Assembly: GCA_020091685.1 (NCBI GenBank)
Contig: CM034605.1
Coordinates: forward strand, 30,612,711-30,676,710
Source: Lutjanus erythropterus
Lineage: Eukaryota; Chordata; Actinopteri; Lutjaniformes; Lutjanidae
DNA: 64,000 bases
Reading direction: 5' to 3'
This document shows positions 32,856-43,164 of this stretch, one piece after another (positions within the stretch are counted from its first letter, which is position 1; every line of letters starts with the position of its first letter). The translations under genes and the position numbers were made by a program. Below the pieces are notes generated by a model. That model was not told the origin of the DNA, did not search any database, and saw only the letters and a list, made by a program, of their open reading frames with translations.

Positions 32856-32857
<2 letters not shown>
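32266..32857. other. intergenic DNA, weak GC-richer part
   Basis: 32640-32690 (GCGGCGGACGATCTGTCGTC) and 32770-32830 are GC-richer and may be part of a regulatory element. Not strong enough to call. Confidence 0.4.

Positions 32858-32890
<33 letters not shown>
32858..32890. repeat. (TG)n microsatellite
   Basis: TG array of about 16 units. Confidence 0.94.
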
Positions 32891-33960
32891 CTGGGGTAAA
32901 TGTGTGCATTGAGTAATTGATTAATTATTATTATTGATGCCAGGTTGTCATGATGACAAGCTACAGCTGTTGAGAGAGAGGATGTGTGTGTGAAAGTTGT
33001 GGTGGAGCGTTCAGTGTGTGTGTACAGAGTAGAGCGAGGTTGAGCCTGTGTGTTAGTGGTGTGTTTACTGTCACAGAGAAAACAGGAGAAAACATTTGTC
33101 TCACAGTGTCAGCATAAATTTGTTAAACATAAACCTTTCTCTCAGTTTCGGCCTTTGTTGAAAATTAAACAGCCAAGAATGTATGTAATGTTTTACAGGG
33201 TGGGGGTTGTGTCTTTTTCTTCTTGACAAAGTTGTGGCAATTAAACATTAAGTAATTTTCCTCCCAAAAAACAAAGTTTCCAGTATTGTCCTTCAGGGTG
33301 AGTACATATTAAAACATCACTTTTGTGAGAGTGTAGGAGGAAAACTGATGCAGGGCTGTGACAATAACTGCATTTTCATGTGATTCCTATCATGGAACTG
33401 AGCTCATCACTGCAAATTTTATTTTAAAGGGTCAGTCTCATGTTGAGATCAGCATGCAGATCTATTAATATACCTCAGTATAACACTGTCATGCACAAAC
33501 CAGGAACACAGTCTCTGATTTGTCTACACACTCGACCCAAGGCATCTTGGGCAGCTAGCAACATGCTAACAAGAAGAAGAAGTGTTTTCAACACAGATAA
33601 AATTAATTAAGAACTACAAAAAACACTGAGTGTTGGATTTTTAGTTTGACACGGAATTACAAAGTTTCTGAAAGTGTGACGATCGTACTGGAGCCAACAC
33701 TGTAAATGTACAAAGCTATGTTAGCTTAATGTTAGCCTTTGCTGCTCAGGTCAGCTCAGGCCTATCCGTGTCACTTTTCCAGCAGATGGAAAACAACACA
33801 TGAGACTTTTCTTGTCTGTGTGTAGAGGAGGTGGTCATTGTTTTGCAAGTCACAAGCCAAGACGGACAAGTCCAAAGTCAACTCCCATGTCCCACACTTT
33901 TAGTTTTGAGTCCTAAACAAGTTGCACAGGGGCATAGACCTGTCAGCTGTGCCCAAATGC
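32891..33960. other. intergenic DNA, no gene seen
   Basis: AT-rich; no repeats assigned. Confidence 0.6.
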
Positions 33961-34600
33961 CCTGATTAAGTCATGGGTGAGTCTAGGCCCAACATGTAAT
34001 AAACCAGTCAGAAAGTCAGCTCTCATCACCTTTAAGAAGCAGGTGCACCACCCTCTCTCCTCCATCTGTGGGTGGAGGAAACACAATCAGAAAGTGTTTC
34101 TGAAGTTTGCTCGTGCACAAAATTATGCGGGGTGGATACAGCCAGCATTAGGCTCTGATAGAAGCACACAGACCTATTTCTCCCCAGGTCAGGCACTGAG
34201 CACAAGATAGCAAAGGCGTCGGGCCACGGCTTCATTTTGCCGTCACTTTTAGACCCACAGACACACAGACCGGACGCAAGTTGCTACCTTGCAGACGTAG
34301 CAAAAATGGCAACTGCGCTGGTGTAAGATAGCAAATCCACCTGCACCACCAGTGCATCGGCTTTGCACAGGGTGTAAGATAGGACCCTGAGTGTTTAGTG
34401 GCTGCAGTATTTCTACTTGTTCAGTTTTCTGACAACAGAAACTGAAAAATAAAGAAGAAGTACAGTAAACAGAGTGAGTGTGTGTTCTGGGACATTAAAA
34501 CACAGTCCAGGTGATCAGAGAGAGCAGGAAGAGCTTTAACTGGACGCTGTGGATGTAGTCCTGAAGTCTCTGACTGTCTCCTGAGAGGGATGAGTTTCTT
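33961..34600. other. intergenic DNA, possibly an old repeat at 34195-34385
   Basis: The words AAGATAGCAAAGGCGTC (34205), GTGTAAGATAGCAAATCC (34321) and GTGTAAGATAGGACCC (34371) recur, as do CACCTGCACC words. This suggests a degraded element with internal repeats, but I cannot name it. Confidence 0.4.
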
Positions 34601-34601
34601 C

Positions 34602-34620
34602 AACACACACACACACACAC
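34602..34620. repeat. short (CA)n microsatellite
   Basis: About nine CA units. Confidence 0.9.
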
Positions 34621-34705
34621 TCCATCATGCTTTTTACTCTCTCTCTTTCAGTCTAAACTGGATTTGTTCTGCATCTTCAGTCACCTCAGAGACACAAGAT
34701 ATCTG

Positions 34706-34735
34706 CTGTGTGTGTGTGTGTGTGTGTGTGTGTGT
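34706..34735. repeat. (TG)n microsatellite
   Basis: TG array of about 15 units, opposite in sense to the CA array at 34832. Confidence 0.94.
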
Positions 34736-34830
34736 TGGGAGGAAATCTGATTGCTGTTATGGATTTTTTTTTAAATCGCTCTCGAGGTTTTCAGGAAAAT
34801 CTGTCAACTTGTGTTTTTGCACTTCTGTGG

Positions 34831-34831
<1 letters not shown>

Positions 34832-34891
<60 letters not shown>
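34832..34891. repeat. (CA)n microsatellite
   Basis: Pure CA array of about 29 units. Confidence 0.97.
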
Positions 34892-34894
<3 letters not shown>

Positions 34895-35179
34895 GTGATG
34901 ATGTCTTGTGTTTGGATGATTCAGACGGAGAGAAACACAAACACAGACATCGTTTTCTTTTTAAGCTCTGAGGACAGAAACAGACTGTAACAATCTTTTC
35001 AGGTCATTTTCAGACAGGAAGTGAATTAGGAGAATGTCCTTAAATGTTGAATTATCCCTTTAATTGGGATTCCAAAGTCACAGTTTGACTGAGAGTAGAT
35101 TTATGTTAGCACAAAACAATATTAGTACAAAACAAACAATAAAAATTATATCAATCCCGTATTATCATGAAGAGATGCT

Positions 35180-35450
35180 ACGTCTTTTTCATCTTGTTAC
35201 CTTGTTTTTAGCCGTGTTATGTCTTTTTTGTTTCATTATTATTATTTTTTATGTTGTCCTGCATCTTTTTTCTCCTGTCACATCTTTTACTTCATGTTTC
35301 ATCTTTTGTCTTGTTATGTCTTTTATGTTGTTTTTTTTTTGTGTTATTATGTCTTACATTGTTTTTCATCTTACTTTGATCATATCTGATATGCAAGTAC
35401 AGATACCTGAAAAATCTGCTTAAGTACAGTAACAAAGTATTTGTACTTAG
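35180..35450 (+). repeat. composite repeat A, second copy
   Basis: 35185-35380 holds degenerate copies of the GTCTTGTTATGTCTTTTATG + TTGTTTTT unit also found at 21341 and (inverted) 47480. 35390-35450 is an AAGTACTT-type block (GCTTAAGTACAGTAACAAAG). Here the minisatellite precedes the block. Confidence 0.65.
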
Positions 35451-36033
35451 TGATTATAAATTTCCTACAGCTAATGGGGATCCTTATAATCTAATTATAA
35501 GCAAATCTCAGAAGACACAAAAACCTTACATGCACTTCAGATTGTTTACTTTGGGGACACCTTGGATCATTTTAGGCTGATATACATGAATTTACAGGAC
35601 AGGGAGGATGAGATGAGCTGGTGTGATGATTTCTCTCCACAGATCAGGGACACAGACCTGATGGACCCTCTGTGACGTCTCCAGACGGGATGGAAGGAGT
35701 CTGAAACAGCTTGTGACCTCTGACCTTTGACCTCTTTACAGTTTGTTTCTTGTAACGCTGATCTGTGAGTGGCTGCAGCTTGTTTTACAGCTGACCTCAC
35801 CGCGAGTCACAGGCAGACGATGAAGCAAAACAAACACTTTAACGAGCCGAACGGCGGGAAAGTAACTTCCTGTCCTGATGAGGAGAGAAAGAAGAAGAAG
35901 AAGAAGGAGAAGAAGGAGAGGAGATAAAGAGGAAGCGTGAGGATGTAAAGCGAGATGTAACGTGAGAGACAGAGGTGCGAGTTAATGTGTCCATCTCTCT
36001 GAGTGTGTGTGCAGTCTATTTATCCATCACAAA
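35451..36033. other. intergenic DNA, no gene seen
   Basis: 35885-35930 is a GAA-rich purine run. No exon. Confidence 0.55.
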
Positions 36034-36063
36034 GTGTGTGTGTGTGTGTGTGTGTGCGTGTGT
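36034..36063. repeat. (TG)n microsatellite
   Basis: TG array of about 14 units. Confidence 0.93.
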
Positions 36064-36074
36064 AAGGCGATTAC

Positions 36075-36420
36075 AGATCTGGAAGCTTTGGTTACATTCC
36101 CCTCTCTCATCCTGCCATCCTGCCCGACCAAACGGCGGTGGGTTTGATGGTTTTAGTGCCTCTCCGCTCGATGCAAATCTCATCACCAGTTTTTAGACAC
36201 GAACGCTGGGAAGCGACAAACAGAAACCGGAGAGAGGCCGCATTAACGCCGCCGCGGCTCCTTCAAGAAAAGAAAAAGGAAACCAGAGGCTGAAAATATG
36301 GCGTCGGGTTTCAGCCGTTTGGAAAATATCCTCAATTTGATCAAAAATTTATAATGTGACTTTTAGAGCGGCTCTGGTTTCCTGGAGGCTGCTGCTGCAC
36401 ATTATACAGCTCCTTTAATG
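36075..36420. promoter_or_regulatory. candidate conserved non-coding element
   Basis: Single-copy, CpG-containing block: CCAAACGGCGGTGGGTTTG, CCGCTCGATGCAAATCTCAT (perfect octamer ATGCAAAT at 36171-36178), ATTAACGCCGCCGCGGCTCC and TCAATTTGATCAAAAATTTA. The mix of CpG-rich and AT homeodomain-like words within 350 bp, with no supported exon, is typical of vertebrate developmental enhancers. Confidence 0.42.
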
Positions 36421-36462
36421 TGGTTAACACACTTAAACACACCGCGCTGCCCTGCACTCACA

Positions 36463-36463
36463 C

Positions 36464-36494
<31 letters not shown>

Positions 36495-36540
36495 GCAATA
36501 TGACTCTGGACACGTGTGTGTGTGTGTTTGTGTGTGTGAG
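36463..36540. repeat. two short (TG)n microsatellites
   Basis: 36463-36490 and 36514-36538, separated by 23 bp. The - strand reads as Thr-His repeats. Confidence 0.92.
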
Positions 36541-36635
36541 TGAGTGCAGTGGTGTAAAAAGTAATTATAATTCATAATTTGCACGACAACAAGTAAAAAC
36601 TGTTGTTCCTAAATAAGAGCTTTGGATGGTTTTAA

Positions 36636-38352
36636 AGGAACAGTTCAACATTTTGGGAAATTGTTTTTGTCTTTTGCAGATATTTAGTTGAGAATCACTC
36701 TCATATGTTTCTGTTAGACATTAAAGGGACAGTTCACCCCTTCGACTTCCAGGTGCTGAAATTTAAAAAATTTCATGGTTAATGGGTGGTAATTACCAAG
36801 TAATATATTCAAAATTTTGCAGAAATTACCTCCAAATTTGATGGTAAGTATGTGTCATTTTCATGCAAATAGGTGGTAATTACCACTTGCATATTTAGAA
36901 GTAGTGGAATATTATTATTATTATTGAATAATGTTGGAGTAAGTTTCAATAAATTTGGATAATTTCTAAGTAATTTCAGTTATGATACTTGCTAATTATC
37001 ACGTATTTGCTGTGAAATTTGGGATGAATTTACGGTTAGTTTCTAAGAAAGTTTGAATATGTGAATAATAATTACCATGTACTTGTGTCAAAACAACACT
37101 TGTGAATTGTCACATACTTACTATGAAATCTGGGTGTAATTTGTGGGTAAATTCAGAGACGTTTCAGATATGTTGCTCTGTAATCATCAACCACATAAAA
37201 ATGGTACTTGATAATTATCACATATTTAACCATGAAATTTGGGGGTAATTTATATTACTTGGTAATTACCACCTGTTTACCAATAAAATTATGGGACCTG
37301 GAAACTGAAGCGTTAACAACAATACATATTTTTCCTCTTACCTGCAGAGCTGTTTATCCGTCAGGATATTTTAGTTGTTAGTTGCAGAGCTTTGGAGATA
37401 TCAGCTGTAGAGATTTCTGACTTCTCTCTAATATAATGGAACTACATGACACTGGTCCTGTTGTGTTCAAAGCACCTAAAAAATAAATACATTCTAAAAA
37501 TTCAAAAGCAGCGTCTCTTTCCAAAAATCATGAGCAGTAGAATCTACCAGAACTACTTTCTTTTCTTCTTCAAAGAAAGTAGTTCCTATAAAATGTAATG
37601 GTGGTGACTCCAGGGGCCACTTGTATGCCTTATAGAGAGATCAGCAGTGGAATGTAACTGTAACTAAGTACATTTACTCAAGTTGAGCACTAAATTACAA
37701 ATTTGAGGTAACCATTTTATGCAACTTCAATGGCCGACCTCTGCTTCATCTTAGAAGCAAATATTCTTATTTAAGCCACAACATTTGTCTGACAGCTTTT
37801 ATACAAAATTTGGAAAGGACACTAAATTTGATTTTAGGTTGAAATTAAGTTATTATTAAGAATTATTTGTTGTTATGGACAGCATTACTACCTATTCCAT
37901 TATAATATGAATAATTAAAACACATTCAAATCTCTCATTGCAGTTTTTTTATTCTCCTCTTTACTCTGTTTTATTTAATTTTATCTTCTACTTTATTTGA
38001 CTCTTTAAGTCCGGTCGCTAATCCACAGACCTTGTTGTGAGCAGTTTCATGTAGGAACTACTTTCTTTCTGCAGTAGAATTGACTTGAAACAACCTTCTT
38101 TCTACTTAAAAGAAAGTAGTTCCTAACCAGGTTGTGCCACCTAGTTCCATTAGATTGTAGAGAAATCAGACATCTTTATGGCCGAGATCTCCAAAACTCT
38201 GCAACTCACTCAAAATAGCACTACAGGTAAGAGGAATTCTTTTTTGATTTGTCCTTTTAATGCCTAACAGAAACATATGAGAGTGATTCTTAACTAAATC
38301 TCTGCAACAAAACACAAATAAAGATATTAACCAAAATTTTGAACTATTCCTT
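36636..38352. repeat. 1.7-kb imperfect inverted repeat of fish repeat segments
   Basis: Outer arms 36640-36740 and about 38245-38352 are inverted relatives (GAGAATCACTCTCATATG and CATATGAGAGTGATTC). Inner arms 37325-37440 and 38125-38235 are also inverted (CCTCTTACCTG, GTTGCAGAG, ATAATGGAACTA and their complements). AAAGGGACAGTTCACCCC at 36723-36740 is a familiar terminus. The left interior (36770-37310) is a degenerate array of AATTACCAC-type units. 37560-37580 and 38105-38120 carry self-complementary CTACTTTC words. Confidence 0.7.
37645..37700. repeat. AAGTACTT-type fragment inside the inverted repeat
   Basis: CAGTGGAATGTAACTGTAAC then TAAGTACATTTACTCAAGTT. A fragment of the common family placed between the two arms. 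Confidence 0.65.
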
Positions 38353-38359
38353 TTGATTT

Positions 38360-38984
38360 TGGGGTGATGTGTCACTACTTCAAAAAAGAGTTTAAAGGAA
38401 CATCTAATGACAGAACACCGGTCCATCTCCAAATACAATAAATATTACATTAATTTTCAGGTCACAGTTTTTCATACCGTACCATTCCTGTCGAGAGACA
38501 AAATGTGACTTTAGGTTTGTGAATTAATAAAATAGTAATTTTAAGGCCATTTGTTAATACAGACAGTGTTACTACCAGTTTCATTATAACATGAATAATT
38601 AAAATTTATTCAGATCTCTCACTGCTCTCCTTTTTATTCTCTCTTTAATTGAAGTTTTATTCAGTTTTATCTTCTACTTTATTTGACTCTTTTTAAATCT
38701 GATCTAATTAAATCTAATGTGGAGCACTTAATTTTTCTTTCTTTTCTTTTCATTGTTTTTGTCCCTCCATATCTGGAACCAAACGTATCCCTCTGTAAAT
38801 TTACATTTCTGCAGCTTTCTCTTTTTTCTCTTTTGTGTGTTTATCTCAACATCTTCGTCTCTCATCTTTCACTCCTCATCCTTACAGATCTGTATCTCTT
38901 TCTGATTGACTTTCTTTAGTCCGTCCTTCTGTCCTCTCCTCCTCCTCTCCTCCTCTCCCTCCCTCCCCTCTCCGTCCGTCTCTG
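38360..38984. other. T-rich intergenic DNA, no gene seen
   Basis: 38440-38920 is T/C-rich. 38921-38980 is a CT-rich tract (CCTCCTCTCC words) leading into the next candidate element. Confidence 0.6.
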
Positions 38985-39180
38985 TGTTTATGTTTCACTT
39001 CATATCGAGTTGTTCCTCTGCTGGTATCAATATTGTTCGCTGCCTACGAATCAATAAGCAGGAATAAAAACTTTACCAACCCAATCAATTACGCCCACTT
39101 CATTTTCATAACTCGACTCCATCGTCCTCGTCGCCGCGACAACAGCCTGATGATCCGGACGCTCTCCTGGGACAAGTGCT
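38985..39180. promoter_or_regulatory. candidate conserved non-coding element (left part)
   Basis: Single-copy block with GGTATCAATATTGTTCGCTG, CGAATCAATAAGCAGG, CCAATCAATTACGCCCACTT and ATAACTCGACTCCATCG. Contains several homeodomain-type ATCAAT/CAATTA cores and CpGs. Followed by a CT-rich linker at 39181-39238. Confidence 0.43.
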
Positions 39181-39239
39181 CCTCATCTCCCTCCCTCTCT
39201 CCTCCTCCTCACCCCTCCTCCTCCCTCCCCGTCCACCTC

Positions 39240-39660
39240 GCTGCATTAAGTCCAGGATTGTTAACGAGGTATCGGATTCTGCGATGATGGACGCTACAAC
39301 TAGACACTTTGAGAAAAATCTGAGGCCGGATCGGTTTACGTCTAAAACGACGGGATGGGATCAATAACAATATTTTCCCTGGAAAACAGCAGCCTCTTCC
39401 CCTCCATAAGCACAATCTTCTCCCCTCCCTCCCCCCGTCATCCTCCCCCATCCACTTTAAAAGCCCCTCCACATTCATATTTAATGGTGGAATTGGGGGG
39501 GCGGGGGTTAGCAGGTTGCGTGGTTAGCGGCGGCGGCGGAAGGCTAATACGCCGACAGCTGTGCCGTGTGCCGGGGTGAAGACGCTGTTTGGGGGCACGA
39601 GGAGGAGTGGGGGGATGGGGTGGGGAGGTCAGTGTCAGCGGCTAATTGGTTCCTTGGCAG
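39240..39660. promoter_or_regulatory. candidate conserved non-coding element (right part)
   Basis: GCATTAAGTCCAGGATTG, TAACGAGGTATCGGATTCTG, CCGGATCGGTTTACGTC, GGGATCAATAACAATATT and TTCATATTTAATGGTGGAAT, then a CpG-rich end (39530-39590, GCGGCGGCGGAAGGC). No supported exon. With 38985-39180 it forms about 0.65 kb of unusual composition. Confidence 0.43.
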
Positions 39661-39854
39661 TGACACTCGATCCAACTGATCCAATCAGAGGAGTCTGAGA
39701 CAGGATGGAGACACATTCAGGGTCCTGTGATGAAATCCAAACTGCAGCCTCAGAAACGACCACAGAGTTCAATCAGCTCATAAACTCAGTATCACATGTT
39801 CATAACGCTAATATGATGTCATCTGACGTGATCCAATCCCATCAGACTCCCGCA
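39661..39854. other. intergenic DNA leading into satellite
   Basis: Nothing recognised. Confidence 0.6.
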
Positions 39855-40225
39855 GAACAGAGCAGGGCAGGGCAGAACAGAACAGAACAGAACAGGGCAG
39901 GGCAGGGCAGGGCAGGGCAGGGCAGGGCAGAACAGAACAGAGCAGAACAGGGCAGAGCAGAACAGAACAGAACAGAACAGAACAGGGCAGGGCAGAACAG
40001 AACAGAACAGAACAGAGCAGGGCAGGGCAGGGCAGGGCAGGGCAGAACAGAACAGAACAGAGCAGGACAGGGCAGAGCAGAACAGAACAGAACAGGGCAG
40101 GGCAGAACAGAACAGAACAGAGCAGGACAGGGCAGAGCAGAGCAGAACAGAACAGAACAGAACAGAACAGGGCAGGGCAGAACAGAATAGAACAGAACAG
40201 AACAGAGCAGGGCAGGGCAGAGCAT
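39855..40225 (+). repeat. pentanucleotide satellite (GGCAG/AACAG/AGCAG)
   Basis: About 74 pentamers, all ending CAG, in three main variants. Higher-order structure: lines of 12 pentamers (60 bp) recur, with 40045-40080 and 40105-40140 identical. A 161-codon open frame on + and a 145-codon frame on - run through it because of the repeat and are not genes. Confidence 0.95.
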
Positions 40226-40240
40226 GTTCAGTTCAAACCA

Positions 40241-40650
40241 GCGGTGGAGAGAGTACTGAAAATCTGTACTTAAGTACAAGTTCTGTTACATTGCTAAAAT
40301 ATTACTCAATTACAAGTAAAAGTACTGGTGTTAGAAACATACTTAAGTATTTCTCTCAAAAACTGCTCAGAGTATTAGTTACTTTTTAACTGTTCAGCCT
40401 CTTTGTTCTCGACAAACTAGGGCTGCAGATTTGGGCATTTCTTAAATAATAATTGAAAACGCTAACAATCGATTAATCGTTAATCTTATTAATCAACTGA
40501 TTAATGATTAATCATCAACGTCCTTACTTCAGGCCTGTACTGCTGCAGAGTTTTGTTTTGTTTTTGATTTGTATGTCAGTGTTTTCATTGGTCCGTTTGT
40601 GATCAGATCACCTGATTGTCTAAAATGCAGATGAAAGAGTTGAATATTAA
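40241..40650. repeat. AAGTACTT-type repeat, left part (split by SINE)
   Basis: AGCGGTGGAGAGAGTACTG, CTGTACTTAAGTACAAGTTC and ACAAGTAAAAGTACTGG. 40418-40530 adds a GGGCTGCAGATTTG...AATCGATTAATCGTTAATC MITE-like piece. The right part resumes at 41050. Confidence 0.65.
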
Positions 40651-40666
40651 CTCAAATTATACTCAT
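40651..40666. repeat. target-site duplication, left
   Basis: CTCAAATTATACTCAT; the identical 16 bp is found at 41034-41049 on the other side of the SINE. Confidence 0.9.
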
Positions 40667-41033
40667 TCATTCATTTTCTGTAACCGCTTATTCCGGAAGG
40701 GTCGCGGGCTGCTGGAGCCTATACCAGCTGACATTGGGCGAGAGGCGGGGTTCACCCGGGACAAGTCGCCAGTTCATCGCAGGGCTGACACATAGACAGA
40801 CAACCACTCACACTCACATTCACACCTACGGGCAATTTAGAGTCACCAATGAACCTAGCATGCATGTTTTTGGACTGTGGGAGGAAGCCGGAGAACCCGG
40901 AGAGAACCCACGCAGACACGGGGAGAACATGCATACTCCGCACAGAAAGGCCCTGCCCCAGCAAGCCGGGGATCGAACTCAGGACCTACTTGCTGTGAGG
41001 CGACAGTGCTAACCACTGCACCACCGTGCCGCC
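40667..41033 (-). mobile_element. tRNA-headed SINE, copy 1 (- strand)
   Basis: Read on the - strand it begins GGCGGCACGGTGGTGCAGTG (A-box TGGTGCAGTGG) followed by an AGTTCGATCCCC B-box, i.e. an RNA polymerase III promoter as in tRNA-derived SINEs. The body includes GGAGAACCCGGAGAGAACCC and GGGCAATTTAGAGTCACC on the + strand and is widespread in teleosts. The 3' end is a short TGAA/ATTC tail. Flanked by perfect 16-bp target duplications, so it moved by target-primed reverse transcription with a partner LINE. Confidence 0.9.
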
Positions 41034-41049
41034 CTCAAATTATACTCAT
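41034..41049. repeat. target-site duplication, right
   Basis: CTCAAATTATACTCAT, identical to 40651-40666. Confidence 0.9.
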
Positions 41050-41410
41050 GATTTTAAAAGTAACTAAGTAGATTACATAGTGGAAAGCATACTTAAGTAA
41101 AAGTACAGACTTGAAAATGTATATCATAAAAGTACAAGTACCCCAAAAAAAATAACTTGAGTGTTTGTAATTAGTTGAAATCAAACTGGTGTCTCATTCA
41201 ACCCGTTAGTGTTTATTAAACCTTCAAATCACCAACCCCCCCCCCAAAAAAAACCAAAACCGTGGAAACAGCGGACAGTGATAAAATTAATTTATTCAAC
41301 TGTTGTACTTTACTACAATTTTGTAGTTACATTTCGTTTATGTTTACTCTTCTACGTTTTAAAGACGCTGTACTTTCTTTACTCCACTGCATTCACCCAA
41401 CAGTACATAT
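41050..41410. repeat. AAGTACTT-type repeat, right part (split by SINE)
   Basis: AAGTAACTAAGTAGATTACA, TACTTAAGTAAAAGTACAGA and AAAAGTACAAGTACC, then GTTGTACTTTACTAC and TACTTTCTTTACTCCACTGC. It continues the interrupted element at 40241-40650. Confidence 0.65.
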
Positions 41411-42127
41411 AAAGTAGTTAAAATGCACTCTGTCTTCACCAGCTGCAACACTATAGTGATGAATCAATTAATGCATGAACAATTATAATCCAATAATAAT
41501 AAACATAAGGGATAATCAAGGATGATCAGTTTGAAGACATGACGTGGAGGCGAAGAACCACTCGAGGTGGTTGCATCTGTGAAGTGACACTTATTATCAT
41601 CAGTATCACTTATTATCTTGAAATGTGATATATGATGGTTAATTCCAGCTCTAATGTTCATTAAACCACACTGTACTCGCCGTCAGCCTTACAGACTGAA
41701 TCAAGGCATAAAATTCGCGTTAAGGTGTGGTTGGGCACGACCACAGAGTATGTTTCCAAATCTGGGTTTCTGCCCATTTTGCCTTTTTCATATTAATTTT
41801 ATCCTCCGGATCTTTGTTCCTTGTGTTGTTTTTCTGTTATTTTTTTCCCTTTTCTTCTTCATTTTTCCCCCTTCCTCTTCTGCATCCTCGAAATTGTTGT
41901 ATTCTCTAAAGAATATATTGAAGGAAATGTTAAAAATCAGCCACTGATGCGTTTTCCGTCCCAGTCATTCGTTTAACATGTTGCTAACTCTGCTGTAACG
42001 ACAAGTAAACGTTGTCAGCTGTACTCTTTAATGTTGCTATGGTTACAAGTTGGGTAACGGATGAATTTCATCTCCAAGCTTTTTGGTTCCTGCTGAAGAT
42101 ATAAAATCTTTAAAGGCACCTTGTGAG
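41411..42127. other. AT-rich intergenic DNA, no gene seen
   Basis: 41800-41890 is T-rich. No exon. Confidence 0.6.
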
Positions 42128-42260
42128 AGCGTAGCCTTGTGGCTCAGTTTGCAGAGCGTTCGCCTCCTGCACTGAGGCTGTGAGTCCTCTGCAGCGGCCG
42201 TGGGTTTGACTCATTCTCCCACTTTCTCTCACCTGTCCTGTCTATACAAGCCCAATATGT
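42128..42260 (+). mobile_element. tRNA-like SINE fragment, second type
   Basis: TGTGGCTCAGTTTGCAGAGC (A-box-like, 42140-42156) and GGGTTTGACTC (B-box-like, 42202-42212). CTCACCTGTCCTGTCT lies downstream. The spacing is too long for a tRNA and no acceptor stem is seen. Compare with a repeat known in fish that starts GTAGCCTCGTGGCTCAG. Confidence 0.6.
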
Positions 42261-42696
42261 ACATGTATAAAGCACATCACAAATATGTAGTCAAACTATT
42301 AAAAAAGACTGAGTATTTCCATCATGAATAAATGTCCGTGACTGATATGACATGTAACACTGTGACTTTTTTGTTCTGAAAATAATTAAGATTTGTTGGA
42401 GAAAAAACAAACATAAACATTAAAAAGAAAGATGGTTGCAGTAACTTACTGACTCCATGGCAACGTTATACTTCCTGTTTACATCTTGCAGAACTGTATT
42501 TCTCTAAAACTTGGAGCATGACTTCCCACCAAATAGATATGAAAAGAAAATAATAATAGAGACAAATTCCAATAATATTAACCTTTTTCAAACCAATTCA
42601 GTTGCTGCCAGTGGGTGGTGAAGATGTAAAGGGGTGCAGTTCAAATTATTGCTGTAAGAAATAATGAGAGAAAATGTAAGAAATAAGACAATGCAC
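42261..42696. other. AT-rich intergenic DNA, nothing recognised
   Basis: No gene. Confidence 0.6.
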
Positions 42697-42765
42697 TATG
42701 GCATATGGCCAAAAGTGTGTGGACGTCTTTGTGCAACTTTGTGTGAACAGTGTTGAAGCAGCGAC
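42697..42765 (-). mobile_element. small DNA-transposon end (GGCCAAAAGTRTGTGGAC)
   Basis: CACTATGGCATATGGCCAAA then AGTGTGTGGAC; the inverse of the end at 8190-8226. A single end. Confidence 0.55.
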
Positions 42766-42853
42766 ATGTGAAAACATCAGATCAAAGACTTTAAGAGACT
42801 CTTGAGTCTGTCAACCACTCGACCCCAAACTCAAGTACTGATGAAGAGGGGTC

Positions 42854-42879
42854 ACACACACACACACTCACACACACAG
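42854..42879. repeat. short (CA)n microsatellite
   Basis: CA array with one CTCA interruption. Confidence 0.9.
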
Positions 42880-43164
42880 CAGGGTTTAACCTCTGCTGCT
42901 GTATTTTGTCTGCAGGGTCAAGAGGAGGATTAACCCTCTGATGCTGCAGTGACATCATCACTTCCTGTTGGTCAGCTGACTTCACACTTGTCTTGAACGG
43001 AGGAGACAGGCGGGACGGATCCTCTAAAGGACACAAAGAACAACAGAGGTCTGACCCCCAGACGACCTGAAGCTTCTCATCCCAAATGAGACGTTTCACC
43101 TCAAAGAGATTAAAAAACCCCAGAACATTCAGGTGCTCCTAAACGCACCGTTCAGAGTAAGGGC
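42880..43164. other. intergenic DNA, nothing recognised
   Basis: No exon supported. Confidence 0.55.

Noticed and set aside
39705-40279. 161- and 145-codon frames with Gln-Asn-Arg-Ala or Cys-Ser-Val repeats
   Set aside because: They follow the pentamer satellite; five-base units give a 5-residue period in any frame.
40941-41033. tRNA gene (A-box and B-box)
   Set aside because: The boxes belong to the SINE head; no cloverleaf or acceptor stem. Same for 63025-63100 and 42128-42215.
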